The translations under genes and the position numbers were made by a program. Of a DNA stretch of 33,300 nucleotides, positions 1-6,404 are shown one piece after another. The notes beneath the pieces were generated by a model. That model was not told the origin of the DNA. It saw only the letters and a program-made list of their open reading frames with translations, and did not search any database. Source of the stretch: Holophagaceae bacterium. Its GTDB lineage: Bacteria; Acidobacteriota; Holophagae; Holophagales; Holophagaceae. How positions within the stretch are numbered: position 1 is the stretch's first letter; each line of letters opens with the position of its first letter. The stretch is from NCBI GenBank assembly GCA_017859995.1, contig JAFJUR010000062.1, positions 1 to 33,300 of the forward strand. Reading direction: 5' to 3'.

Positions 1-291
1 GTGGTGGGCGCCTCCCGCGCGGCCGTGGACGCGGGCTGGGGCCTGCCCCACAGCATGCAGGTGGGCCAGACCGGCAAGGTGGTGAGCCCCACGCTCTACA
101 TCGCCTGTGGCATCAGCGGCGCCATCCAGCACATCGCCGGCATGAGCGGCTCGAAGTTCATCGTCGCCATCAACAAGGATCCCGAGGCCCCCATCTTCAA
201 GCTGGCCAACTACGGGATCGTGGGCGACCTCTTCGAAGTCGTCCCCGAGCTCACCAAGGCCGCCAAGGCGCTGGGCATCGGCAAGGGGTAA
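1..291 (+). CDS. etfA: Electron transfer flavoprotein alpha subunit, C-terminal part (cut by window start)
   Basis: Only the last 96 residues are present; the start lies outside the window. ETF-alpha with ETF-beta carries electrons from acyl-CoA and related dehydrogenases to ETF:quinone oxidoreductase or a bifurcating partner. The visible part is the FAD-binding domain: [18 protein letters not shown], then a [12 protein letters not shown] stretch that is characteristic of the family, and the usual NKDPEAPIF and [14 protein letters not shown] near the end. The frame is open from base 1 and ends at TAA 289-291, at the normal family C-terminus. An etfB gene would be expected just upstream, but that cannot be seen. 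Identification is firm; the electron partner is not determinable. Confidence 0.95.
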   Translation: MVGASRAAVDAGWGLPHSMQVGQTGKVVSPTLYIACGISGAIQHIAGMSGSKFIVAINKDPEAPIFKLANYGIVGDLFEVVPELTKAAKALGIGKG

Positions 292-511
292 TGCTCTGCG
301 GGGGTTCCCCTTGCAGCGCGTGCGCTGCAAGGATCTTGGGACGCGCTTCGCGCACACCCCCGCACCCCCGCGCTCTGCTCGGGCAAAGCCCTCACTTCGC
401 TTGCTACTCTGCGGGGGTTCCCCGCTTCGCGCACACCCCGCACCCCCGCGCTCCGCTCGGGCAAAGCCCTCCCTTCGCTTGCTACTCTGCGGGGGTTCCC
501 CGCACCTCGCA
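292..511. repeat. Imperfect tandem repeat, 78-bp period, downstream of etfA
   Basis: The string TGCTACTCTGCGGGGGTTCC starts at 402 and again at 480, giving a 78-bp period, and a close variant starts at 292. The shared unit continues through CTTCGCGCACACCCCGCACC and CGGGCAAAGCCCTC. The first copy carries about 35 extra bases that include a near-perfect palindrome, CTTGCAGCGC (310-319) and GCGCTGCAAG (322-331). There are about 2.5 copies and no unique spacers, so it is not a CRISPR array. Short frames across it have low-complexity translations and are not credible genes. The role is unknown. Confidence 0.8.
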
Positions 512-527
512 TGACCTCACGACGTGG

Positions 528-554
528 AAACGCCCGGCATCGGCCGGGCGTTTT
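528..554. terminator. Rho-independent terminator, probably bidirectional
   Basis: The stem CGCCCGGC (531-538) pairs with GCCGGGCG (543-550) around a 4-base loop, flanked by AAA on the left and TTTT on the right. It lies between the end of rightward etfA and the end of the leftward gene at 579, so it can serve both strands. Confidence 0.85.
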
Positions 555-578
555 CGCGGGCGGTCCCCCCGGACAGCA

Positions 579-1028
579 TCAAACCCCGAACTGCCTCAGG
601 TGATGGTCGAAGTGCTTGTAGATCAGCCGGCCCCACTGGTCGCCGCTGAGGCGCCCGAAAAAGGGGTGGACCATGCCCTCGGTCTTCGCGGTCCCGCGCT
701 GCACCACGCGGTCAATGAAGGTGGCCAGGCGGGCACGCTCGGCCTCGAAGTCCAGGGCATCAGACACCACATAGATGGGGTCGGTGGGTGAGTTGCGGCG
801 AAAGGGTTTCTCCCCGAAGATCTGACCGCGGATCAAGGGCGTGATCAGCTTCCCCAGGAAGCGCTGCTTCACCGGGCGGTTGCCCAGGAGGTCGCCCAGG
901 GCGATGGAGCAGTGCTTCAGCATTTGAGCCGCGTCCATCTTCCCCCACTGGCGCTGGGTGCCCGGTTCCAGCTCCGCGAACCGCCGGGCCAGGGAATCCC
1001 GGTCAGCGGGAACAAACAGCGATGGCAT
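579..1028 (-). CDS. DUF1569-family (DinB-like four-helix) protein
   Basis: The product is about 149 residues. The start at 1028 is preferred because GGAGG lies a few bases upstream of ATG; the longer frame to 1058 has no such site. The sequence begins MPSLFVPADRDSLARRFAEL and contains the pattern W-x-KMDAAQMLKHCSIALGD near residue 35, where a helix carries the conserved His of the DinB/DUF1569 fold, then a C-terminal HPFFGRLSGDQWG...KHFDHHLRQFG segment. Proteins of this superfamily are small helical bundles, some metal-binding or thiol-dependent, but most DUF1569 members have no known function. I see no signal peptide. It is the last gene of a leftward group. Confidence 0.75.
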   Translation of the reverse strand: MPSLFVPADRDSLARRFAELEPGTQRQWGKMDAAQMLKHCSIALGDLLGNRPVKQRFLGKLITPLIRGQIFGEKPFRRNSPTDPIYVVSDALDFEAERARLATFIDRVVQRGTAKTEGMVHPFFGRLSGDQWGRLIYKHFDHHLRQFGV

Positions 1029-1085
1029 GGGAACCTCCGAAGGCCTTGCAGCTTCCACGATAATCCGGATCGCCCCTCCAGTCGG

Positions 1086-1313
1086 TCACAGCGGGTCGAA
1101 GCCCTCATCCCGAAGGAAGTCCCGCGCATCTTCGGGATCGCCGAAACGGGCGATCACCATGTCCCCTTCGTTCACGTCGCCGTCGAGGGCATCCAGGCTG
1201 TTGCGTTCCCGGATCACGCAGGCCCCGCCGATCTCGTCCAGGCCGAACTGCACCAGTTCCCGGATGACGCCGTGCTCATCCCGCCAAAGTTCCACATGCA
1301 GGTCGGTGCCCAT
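1086..1313 (-). CDS. Small acidic protein of unknown function
   Basis: The product is about 75 residues starting MGTDLHVELWRDEHGVIREL. ATG at 1313 is preceded by GAGGAGG at good spacing, so it is preferred over an upstream frame extension that would overlap the neighbouring gene. The protein is acidic, without a membrane segment or Cys motif. The middle reads IGGACVIRERNSLDALDGDVNEGDMV and the end DARDFLRDEGFDPL. I do not recognise a family. It lies 37 bases after the cNMP/FHA gene on the same strand, so it is probably co-transcribed with it. Confidence 0.6.
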   Translation of the reverse strand: MGTDLHVELWRDEHGVIRELVQFGLDEIGGACVIRERNSLDALDGDVNEGDMVIARFGDPEDARDFLRDEGFDPL

Positions 1314-1350
1314 GGCGCGCCTCCTCGGTCTTTTCCCGCCCCAGGAAAAG

Positions 1351-2073
1351 TTAGGTCTTTTCGAAGAAGAGCACCACCATTCCAAAGCCCACGCGGTCGC
1401 CCTGCTTCAGTTCCCGCGGCTCGCCGGACAGGATGCGTTCGCCCCGCACGAAGGTGCCGTTGGCCACGCCGGGTTCCTCCAGCAGGAAGTACCGGCCGTG
1501 TTCGCAGAGGATGCGGGCGTGGCGGCGGGACACGCTGAGGTTGTGATCCTCCTCGGTCAGGTCGATGTCGGGGTGCACGCCCGTGGTGGGGTCGAAGCGG
1601 CCGATGAGCGAGCCGTGGGAGAGGATGGGATGGGGCTTGCCGCTGAGCACCGAGACCAGGTTGGCCACCGGGCCGCCGGGCGCCTTGGCGGGTCGGCTGG
1701 CGTCCAGGGCCTCCACCCGCTCGCCCAGCTCCCGGTGCCGCTGCGCGAGGCGCTGCATCATCTTCACGGAGACTTCAGGGTTCTGCCGGATCATCCGCAT
1801 GAAGGTGCCGCGGTTGATGGCGATGAGGTCCGAGTCCTCCAGGGCGAGGGCCGTGTGCTGGCGCGGCAAAGCCTCCAGCAGACTGCCTTCCCCGAAGAAG
1901 TCTCCCTTGGACAGCTCTTCGACCCAATCCCCCTGGGGCTCCTCTGAAACGTACAGCCGCACCTTGCCCGAGAGGATGATGTACATCTGCTGGGCCATCT
2001 CTCCCTTGCGGAAGATGACCTCGCCTTCGCGGAAGCGCAGCTTGCTTTGGTCTATGAAGCTGGGTTCGGCCAT
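1351..2073 (-). CDS. Cyclic-nucleotide-binding domain plus FHA domain protein
   Basis: The product is 240 residues with two domains. Residues about 10-115 form a Crp/cNMP-binding fold (GEVIFRKGE, MYIILSGKVRLYV, GDFFGEGSLLEALPRQHTALALEDSDL). The phosphate-cassette position reads LLEALPRQHTA, close to the classic R-x-A-S/T pattern, so nucleotide binding is plausible but unproven. Residues about 150-238 form a forkhead-associated domain (LIGRF, LSVSRRHARI, NGTFVRGERI) that would bind phosphothreonine partners. There is no DNA-binding HTH, so it is a signalling adaptor rather than a Crp-type regulator. It is cytoplasmic, with no signal peptide. It lies 19 bases downstream of the msrC-like gene and may share its transcript. 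The ribosome site is weak. Confidence 0.85.
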   Translation of the reverse strand: MAEPSFIDQSKLRFREGEVIFRKGEMAQQMYIILSGKVRLYVSEEPQGDWVEELSKGDFFGEGSLLEALPRQHTALALEDSDLIAINRGTFMRMIRQNPEVSVKMMQRLAQRHRELGERVEALDASRPAKAPGGPVANLVSVLSGKPHPILSHGSLIGRFDPTTGVHPDIDLTEEDHNLSVSRRHARILCEHGRYFLLEEPGVANGTFVRGERILSGEPRELKQGDRVGFGMVVLFFEKT

Positions 2074-2092
2074 GGGGTTCCCGGGGAGTTCC

Positions 2093-2647
2093 CTAGATTA
2101 CCCCAGCCCCAGGGCCGGAAGGAACCGGACCCGTCCCCGCACCCTGGAAACAGCGGGCGAGGAGGCCCTCCAGGATGCGGGCCTCGGTGGCCGAGAAGCC
2201 CTCTGGGTGCGGGCAATCCAGGTCCAGCACGGCGTCCAGGCGCCCTTGGATCTTGATCGGTATCACCAGTTCACTGCGCGTGGCGTCGTCGCAGGCGATG
2301 TGGCCGGGGAAGGCGTGGACATCCGGCACCAGCTGGGTGGCCTCCGTGCGGGCGCAGGCGCCGCAGACGCCCCGCTCGAAGGGGATGCGCAGACAGCCCA
2401 TGCCGCCCTGGTAGGGCCCGACCGCCAGCAGGCGGTCCGCGATGCGGCGGTAGAAGCCGCACCAGTTCGCCTGGGGCAGGGTCTCCCACAGCAGGCAGGC
2501 CAGGGTGGCCTGGACGGCCACCGCGTCGGATTCGCCGGCGACCGCCGCCTCGATCTGGGGCAGGGCTTCGCGCAGCCGGGCCACGCGCTCGGCTTCCGGC
2601 AGCAGGGTGCCCCGCGCCACTTTCGCCAGCAGGATGCCTTCGCTCAT
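2093..2647 (-). CDS. msrC: Free methionine-(R)-sulfoxide reductase, GAF type
   Basis: The product is 184 residues. ATG at 2647 follows GGAGG, so it is preferred over the extension to 2680, which would run into the flanking repeat element. The family reduces free Met-R-sulfoxide using thioredoxin and is a single GAF domain. Diagnostic pieces are the NWCGFYR motif, GPYQGGMGCLRIPF, GVCGAC, then LVPDVHAFPGHIACD and RSELVIPI. The cysteines in GVCGAC and HIACD match redox-active positions. The last 15 or so residues (GAGTGPVPSGPGAGVI) look like an unstructured tail. It is the first gene of the leftward group. Its ATG is only 17 bases from the end of the 395-bp inverted-repeat element, so its promoter probably lies inside that element. 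Confidence 0.9.
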   Translation of the reverse strand: MSEGILLAKVARGTLLPEAERVARLREALPQIEAAVAGESDAVAVQATLACLLWETLPQANWCGFYRRIADRLLAVGPYQGGMGCLRIPFERGVCGACARTEATQLVPDVHAFPGHIACDDATRSELVIPIKIQGRLDAVLDLDCPHPEGFSATEARILEGLLARCFQGAGTGPVPSGPGAGVI

Positions 2648-2664
2648 GGTTCCTCCGCTAACCG

Positions 2665-3059
2665 TAGAGTGTCCAACCAAACCCCCACGGGGTCACGCGA
2701 GTGGCGCCGGGCGAGCGAGGCGAGGAACGCGAGGAGATGCGTAGCGGGTACTACGCGCGACGGAGGCTCCGGCTCTGCGAGCCAGGGCGAGCAGGAGCGG
2801 CGCACCGCGCCGCGATAGCTGGAGGTGACGCGACATCGCCCTCCGCCTAACTGGCCCTGCCCCGCAGGGCCATCCCGTTCGCAAGCTCACGGAGGCGGAG
2901 CCTCCCCACCGCCCCTCGCCCGGAGGGATGAAGCCGGGCAGGCGCCCCGCGGTGTCAGGCCCCTTGAACAACGAACCACGTTGCCCTGCGGGCCCTTCCT
3001 TGCGGCGCATCCTGCCCGGATTCATCGTGACCTCGTCGGGGTTTGGTTGGACACTCTAG
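2665..3059. mobile_element. 395-bp MITE-like element with perfect 21-bp terminal inverted repeats
   Basis: The 21 bases at 2665-2685 (beginning TAGAGTGTCCAACC) are the exact reverse complement of 3039-3059. Pairing continues imperfectly for about 12-15 more bases, since ACGGGGTCACG on the left matches ACGAGGTCACG read inward from the right. If the outermost TA is taken as a duplicated target, the element is GAGTGTCC...GGACACTC flanked by TA on both sides, as expected for IS630/Tc1-mariner-type miniature elements. The interior has no credible gene but is rich in hairpins, for example TGGCCCTG (2852-2859) with CAGGGCCA (2865-2872), and GGAGGC/GCCTCC near 2900. It occupies the entire gap between divergent msrC and lpxK, ending three bases before the lpxK ATG. 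A non-mobile structured regulatory region is the alternative. Confidence 0.65.
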
Positions 3060-3062
3060 TCC

Positions 3063-4091
3063 ATGTCCATTCTGCGCTACCTGGCGGCTCCGTTGGCCCC
3101 CCTCTACGGGGCGGTGGTCCGCGCGCGCAACCGCAGCTTCGACGCCCACCCCGACCGGGCGGCCCGGGTTCCGGTGCCCGTGATCTCCGTGGGCAACCTG
3201 AGCGCCGGAGGCACCGGCAAGACCCCGCTGACCCTCTTCCTGGCCGAGGGCCTGGAAGCGGCGGGCTGGCCCAATGCGGTGCTGTCCCGGGGTTACGGCG
3301 GCCGCCGGGACGTGGATCCCATGAGCGTCGAGGCGGATTCCGATCCACGGATGACCGGCGACGAGCCCCTGCTCATGGCCCGCCGGCTGGGACCCCGGCG
3401 CGTGGTGGTGGGCCGGATGCGCCACGCCGCCGCCCTGCGCGCCCTGGCCCAGCGGCCGGAACTGCGTTGCCTCCTGCTGGACGACGGCTTCCAGCACCGG
3501 GCCCTGCACCGGGATCTCGACCTGCTCGTGCTCGACGGCGTTCGCCGCTGGGGCGACGGGCGGATGCTGCCGCTCGGCGACCTGCGGGAGCCCATGGACA
3601 GTGCCCGCCGCGCCCACGCCCTGGTGGTCACGCGGGCCGCCCGGGTGACCAGCCGCGCCGAGGTGGAAGCCTGGTGGGCCGAGCACGGCTCCGGCGGACC
3701 CATCTTCTGGCTGGATTTCGCGCTGGGCGGCCTACGCCGCTGGCCATCCGGCGAGGCCTCGCCCCTGCCCCTTCCGGGCGCGGGCCCCGCCCTGGCGTGG
3801 TGCGGACTCGGGCACCCGGAGGCCTTCTACGCGGACCTCCTGGTGGCCGGCCAACCCTGGGCCATCTCGCACAGCTATCCCGACCATCGCGGCCCCTCGC
3901 CTTCAGACCTCCGGCGGCTTCAGGCCCTGGCGCGGATGGAAGGCGCTGGCTGGCTCGTCTGCACGGAAAAGGATGCGGTGAAGCTGGGCAGCGCCCACGT
4001 AGCTGCCCTGGACCTTCCGCTCTGGGTGGCGGAACAGCGCGTGACCGGCGGAGAGCCACTGCTGGCCTGGGTCAAGGAACGCCTGGGCTGA
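3063..4091 (+). CDS. lpxK: Tetraacyldisaccharide 4'-kinase (lipid A biosynthesis)
   Basis: The product is 342 residues, the usual LpxK length. It phosphorylates the 4' position of the lipid A disaccharide at the inner membrane. It shows the N-terminal hydrophobic segment (ILRYLAAPLAPLYGAVV), the P-loop GNLSAGGTGKT at residues 44-54, SRGYGG near 76, GDEP near 99 and the catalytic DDGFQH at 140-145. The C-terminal half has the GLGHPEAFY and SYPDHR segments and a CTEKDAVKL motif. ATG at 3063 fits the family N-terminus, but it is only 3 bases after the inverted-repeat element and has no clear Shine-Dalgarno, so any ribosome site and promoter must lie within the element. It shows that the host makes lipid A. 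Confidence 0.95.
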   Translation: MSILRYLAAPLAPLYGAVVRARNRSFDAHPDRAARVPVPVISVGNLSAGGTGKTPLTLFLAEGLEAAGWPNAVLSRGYGGRRDVDPMSVEADSDPRMTGDEPLLMARRLGPRRVVVGRMRHAAALRALAQRPELRCLLLDDGFQHRALHRDLDLLVLDGVRRWGDGRMLPLGDLREPMDSARRAHALVVTRAARVTSRAEVEAWWAEHGSGGPIFWLDFALGGLRRWPSGEASPLPLPGAGPALAWCGLGHPEAFYADLLVAGQPWAISHSYPDHRGPSPSDLRRLQALARMEGAGWLVCTEKDAVKLGSAHVAALDLPLWVAEQRVTGGEPLLAWVKERLG

Positions 4092-4195
4092 ATCCGCCGG
4101 GTGCAAGCCGGGATGCCGCCTTCCCCGGGCGGGCGGCAACGGCTATGCTGGCGACACCCAAACCACTCCAACCCATCGCCTCCAAGGAGGACCTG

Positions 4196-5455
4196 ATGTT
4201 CCGGAACCTTTGTTACGGTTCGCTTCTGTTCGCAGCCCTCGGCCTGCACGCCGGGGACACCATCAAGATCGCCCTCACCGGCCCCTTCAGCGGCGGATCG
4301 GCACCCATGGGCACCTCCGCCCGGGACGGCTCCAAGCTCGCCATCGCCGAGATCAACGCCGCCGGCGGCATCCAGGTGGGCGGCCGGAAGATGAAGATCG
4401 AGATCATCGAGCGCGACGACGAGGCGAAGAACGAGCGCGGCGCCCTCATTGCCCAGGAGCTGTCCGCCATGGGCGACCTGACCGGCGTGATCGGCACCGT
4501 GAACACCGGCGTGTGCATGGCCGGTGACAAGCACCTGCAGGAGAAGGGCATCACCAAGATCATCTGCCCCGCGGCGGGCTCCGCCTCCATGACCCAGTGG
4601 GCCAAGGCAGGCGTGAAGGACCTCTCCATCTTCCGCTTCGCGGCCCACGACGGCATCCAGGCGGCCATGGTGGTGGAGGAGGCCATCAACCGCAAGTTCA
4701 CGAAGGTGGCCGTGGTCTACGATTCCACCAACTACGGCGTCTCCGGCCGGGACGACATGCTGGACCAGATCAAGAAGCAGGGCAACAAGCTGACCGTCGT
4801 GGCCCAGGAGAAGTTCAACATCGGCGACAAGGACATGACCGCCCAGCTGCTGCGCGCCAAGTCCCTCGGCGCCCAGGCCATCCTCATCTGGGGCATCGGC
4901 CCCGAGCTGGCGGCCGTCTCCAACGGCATGGCCAAGATCGGCATGAAGGCGCCCCTCATCGGCGGCTGGACGCTCTCCATGTCCAACTTCATCGACAACG
5001 CCGGCAAGAACGGGAACGGCACCCTGATGCCCCAGACCTTCATCGAGGAGCCCATCACCCCCAAGGCCAAGGGCTTCATCGAAGGGTTCCACAAGACTTT
5101 CAAGGTGGGCCGCATCCCTTCACCCGTGGCCGCCGCCCAGGGCTACGATGCCGTCTACCTCATGGCCGCCGCCATCAAGCAGGCCGGCAGCACCGACACC
5201 CGCAAGGTCAAGGAAGCCCTGGAGGATTTGAAGGAACCCGTGGTGGGCGTCATCGCCACCTGGAACCACCCCTACACCAAGTGGGACCCGGCGGACGTGA
5301 CCACCCACGAGGCCTTCCGTCGCGAGCAGACGGTCATGGGCATGGTGAAGGACGGCCGCGTGGTCTTCGGCAACGACTCTGATCGGGAGCGCCTCCGCAA
5401 GTCGGCGGTCTCGGCCACGCCCGCGAAGGTCAAGGGCAAGGCCAAGTCGAAGTAG
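4196..5455 (+). CDS. ABC transporter periplasmic substrate-binding protein, branched-chain amino-acid (LivJ/K) type
   Basis: The product is 419 residues. ATG at 4196 follows AAGGAGG at ideal spacing; the long open frame upstream overlaps lpxK and is not coding. Residues 1-19 are a signal peptide (MFRNLCYGSLLFAALGLHA), with mature protein from GDTIKIALTGPFSG. The type I periplasmic binding fold is clear: GTSARDGSKLAIAEIN, IIERDDEAKNERGALIAQEL, VIGTVNTGVC, KVAVVYDSTNYGVSGRDDM, GAQAILIWGIGPE and AAQGYDAVYLMAAAI. The C-terminus is a lysine-rich tail. Such proteins deliver leucine-type amino acids, but homologues also bind urea, amides or aromatic acids, and the ligand cannot be read from sequence. 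It heads the transporter operon running to 9086 and is followed by a hairpin that may set its higher expression. Confidence 0.92.
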   Translation: MFRNLCYGSLLFAALGLHAGDTIKIALTGPFSGGSAPMGTSARDGSKLAIAEINAAGGIQVGGRKMKIEIIERDDEAKNERGALIAQELSAMGDLTGVIGTVNTGVCMAGDKHLQEKGITKIICPAAGSASMTQWAKAGVKDLSIFRFAAHDGIQAAMVVEEAINRKFTKVAVVYDSTNYGVSGRDDMLDQIKKQGNKLTVVAQEKFNIGDKDMTAQLLRAKSLGAQAILIWGIGPELAAVSNGMAKIGMKAPLIGGWTLSMSNFIDNAGKNGNGTLMPQTFIEEPITPKAKGFIEGFHKTFKVGRIPSPVAAAQGYDAVYLMAAAIKQAGSTDTRKVKEALEDLKEPVVGVIATWNHPYTKWDPADVTTHEAFRREQTVMGMVKDGRVVFGNDSDRERLRKSAVSATPAKVKGKAKSK

Positions 5456-5471
5456 GACCGCACCCGCGAAT

Positions 5472-5493
5472 CCGGGGGGCTTCGGCCCCCCGG
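5472..5493 (+). terminator. Intercistronic hairpin with UUCG loop after the binding-protein gene
   Basis: CCGGGGGGC (5472-5480), loop TTCG, GCCCCCCGG (5485-5493): a nine-pair, very stable stem 17 bases after the stop codon. Only a short T run (CCGTTTC) follows, so it may act as a partial terminator or an mRNA 3'-end stabiliser between the binding-protein and permease genes. Confidence 0.6.
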
Positions 5494-5524
5494 CCGTTTC
5501 CCCTCCCACCCAGGCAGGCCGGGC

Positions 5525-6403
5525 ATGAACCCTTCGATCATTGGACAGATGGCCGTGAGCGGCGCCTTGATGGGGCTGGTCTACGCCCTCATCGCCTACG
5601 GCTTCCAGCTCACCTACGCCACCAGCAAGAGCATCAACTTCGGCCAGGGCGAGCTGGTGATGGTCTCGGCCTTCTTCAGCCTCACCCTCACGAACCTCGG
5701 CCTGCCCTACTGGGCCATGATTCCCGGCGGCCTCCTCTTCGGCGCCATGATGGGGCTCGTCGTCGAGCGCGCCGGCGTGCGGCTCGCCCTCGAGCAGAAG
5801 GGCGAGGGCTGGATCCTGCTCACCATCATCATCGGCCTCTTCTTCTTCTCGGCGGCCGAGAACCTCTGGGGCCGCGACGACCGGCCCTTCCCCACGCCGA
5901 TCTCGGCCGATCCCATCCATGTGGTGGGCGTGGACATCACCCGGCTGGAGCTCTCGGTGGCCGTGGGCGTGCTGGCCATCATGGGCGCCATCGAACTGTT
6001 CAAGCGCCGCACGCTGCTGGGCAAGGCCTTCGAGGCGGTATCGGCCGACCGCGACGCGGCTGAACTCATGGGCATCTCCGCCACCCGCACCGTCATGCTC
6101 TCCTACGGCCTGTCCGGCGCCGTGGCGGCCCTGGCGGGCATCCTCGTGTCCCCCATCACCACCGTGGGCCCCACCATGGCTTCGGCGCTGATCCTCAAGG
6201 CCTTCTCCGTGGCCGTGGTGGCAGGCCTGGATTCGGGCTTCGGCGTGGTGCTTGTCGGCATGTTCCTGGGCGCGCTGGAGAGCCTGGCCAGCTTCTACCT
6301 GGGCAGCGGCTGGCGCGAGGCGCCGGGCCTGGTGCTGCTGATCCTGGCCCTGGCCGTGCGGCCCACGGGCGTGTTCGGCAAAGCCACCATCCGGAAGGTG
6401 TGA
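5525..6403 (+). CDS. livH: Branched-chain amino-acid-type ABC transporter permease (LivH)
   Basis: The product is 292 residues, typical for LivH, with about eight hydrophobic segments. It begins MNPSIIGQMAVSGALMGLVYALIAYG and contains the family hallmark INFGQGELVM near residue 38. The cytoplasmic coupling loop (AFEAVSADRDAAELMGISATRTVMLSYGLSGAVAALAGIL) is the segment that contacts the ATPase subunits. The ribosome site upstream of ATG 5525 is weak (AGGCAGG). Its stop is one base from the start of the next gene, so translation is coupled. It forms the inner-membrane channel with the LivM part of the next protein. Confidence 0.93.
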   Translation: MNPSIIGQMAVSGALMGLVYALIAYGFQLTYATSKSINFGQGELVMVSAFFSLTLTNLGLPYWAMIPGGLLFGAMMGLVVERAGVRLALEQKGEGWILLTIIIGLFFFSAAENLWGRDDRPFPTPISADPIHVVGVDITRLELSVAVGVLAIMGAIELFKRRTLLGKAFEAVSADRDAAELMGISATRTVMLSYGLSGAVAALAGILVSPITTVGPTMASALILKAFSVAVVAGLDSGFGVVLVGMFLGALESLASFYLGSGWREAPGLVLLILALAVRPTGVFGKATIRKV

Positions 6404-6404
6404 G

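Noticed and set aside
292..511. Possible CRISPR array
   Set aside because: The repeats abut directly with no unique spacers of constant length, and no cas genes are near.
2693..3025. 110-residue frame inside the inverted-repeat element as a transposase or passenger gene
   Set aside because: Arg/Pro/Ala-rich translation with no motif, no ribosome site, and palindromic DNA that generates open frames by composition.
2825..4195. Long open frame upstream of and continuous with the binding-protein gene
   Set aside because: It overlaps lpxK in another frame, has a low-complexity Pro/Arg/Gly translation, and the true gene has an ideal AAGGAGG-ATG at 4196 with a signal peptide.
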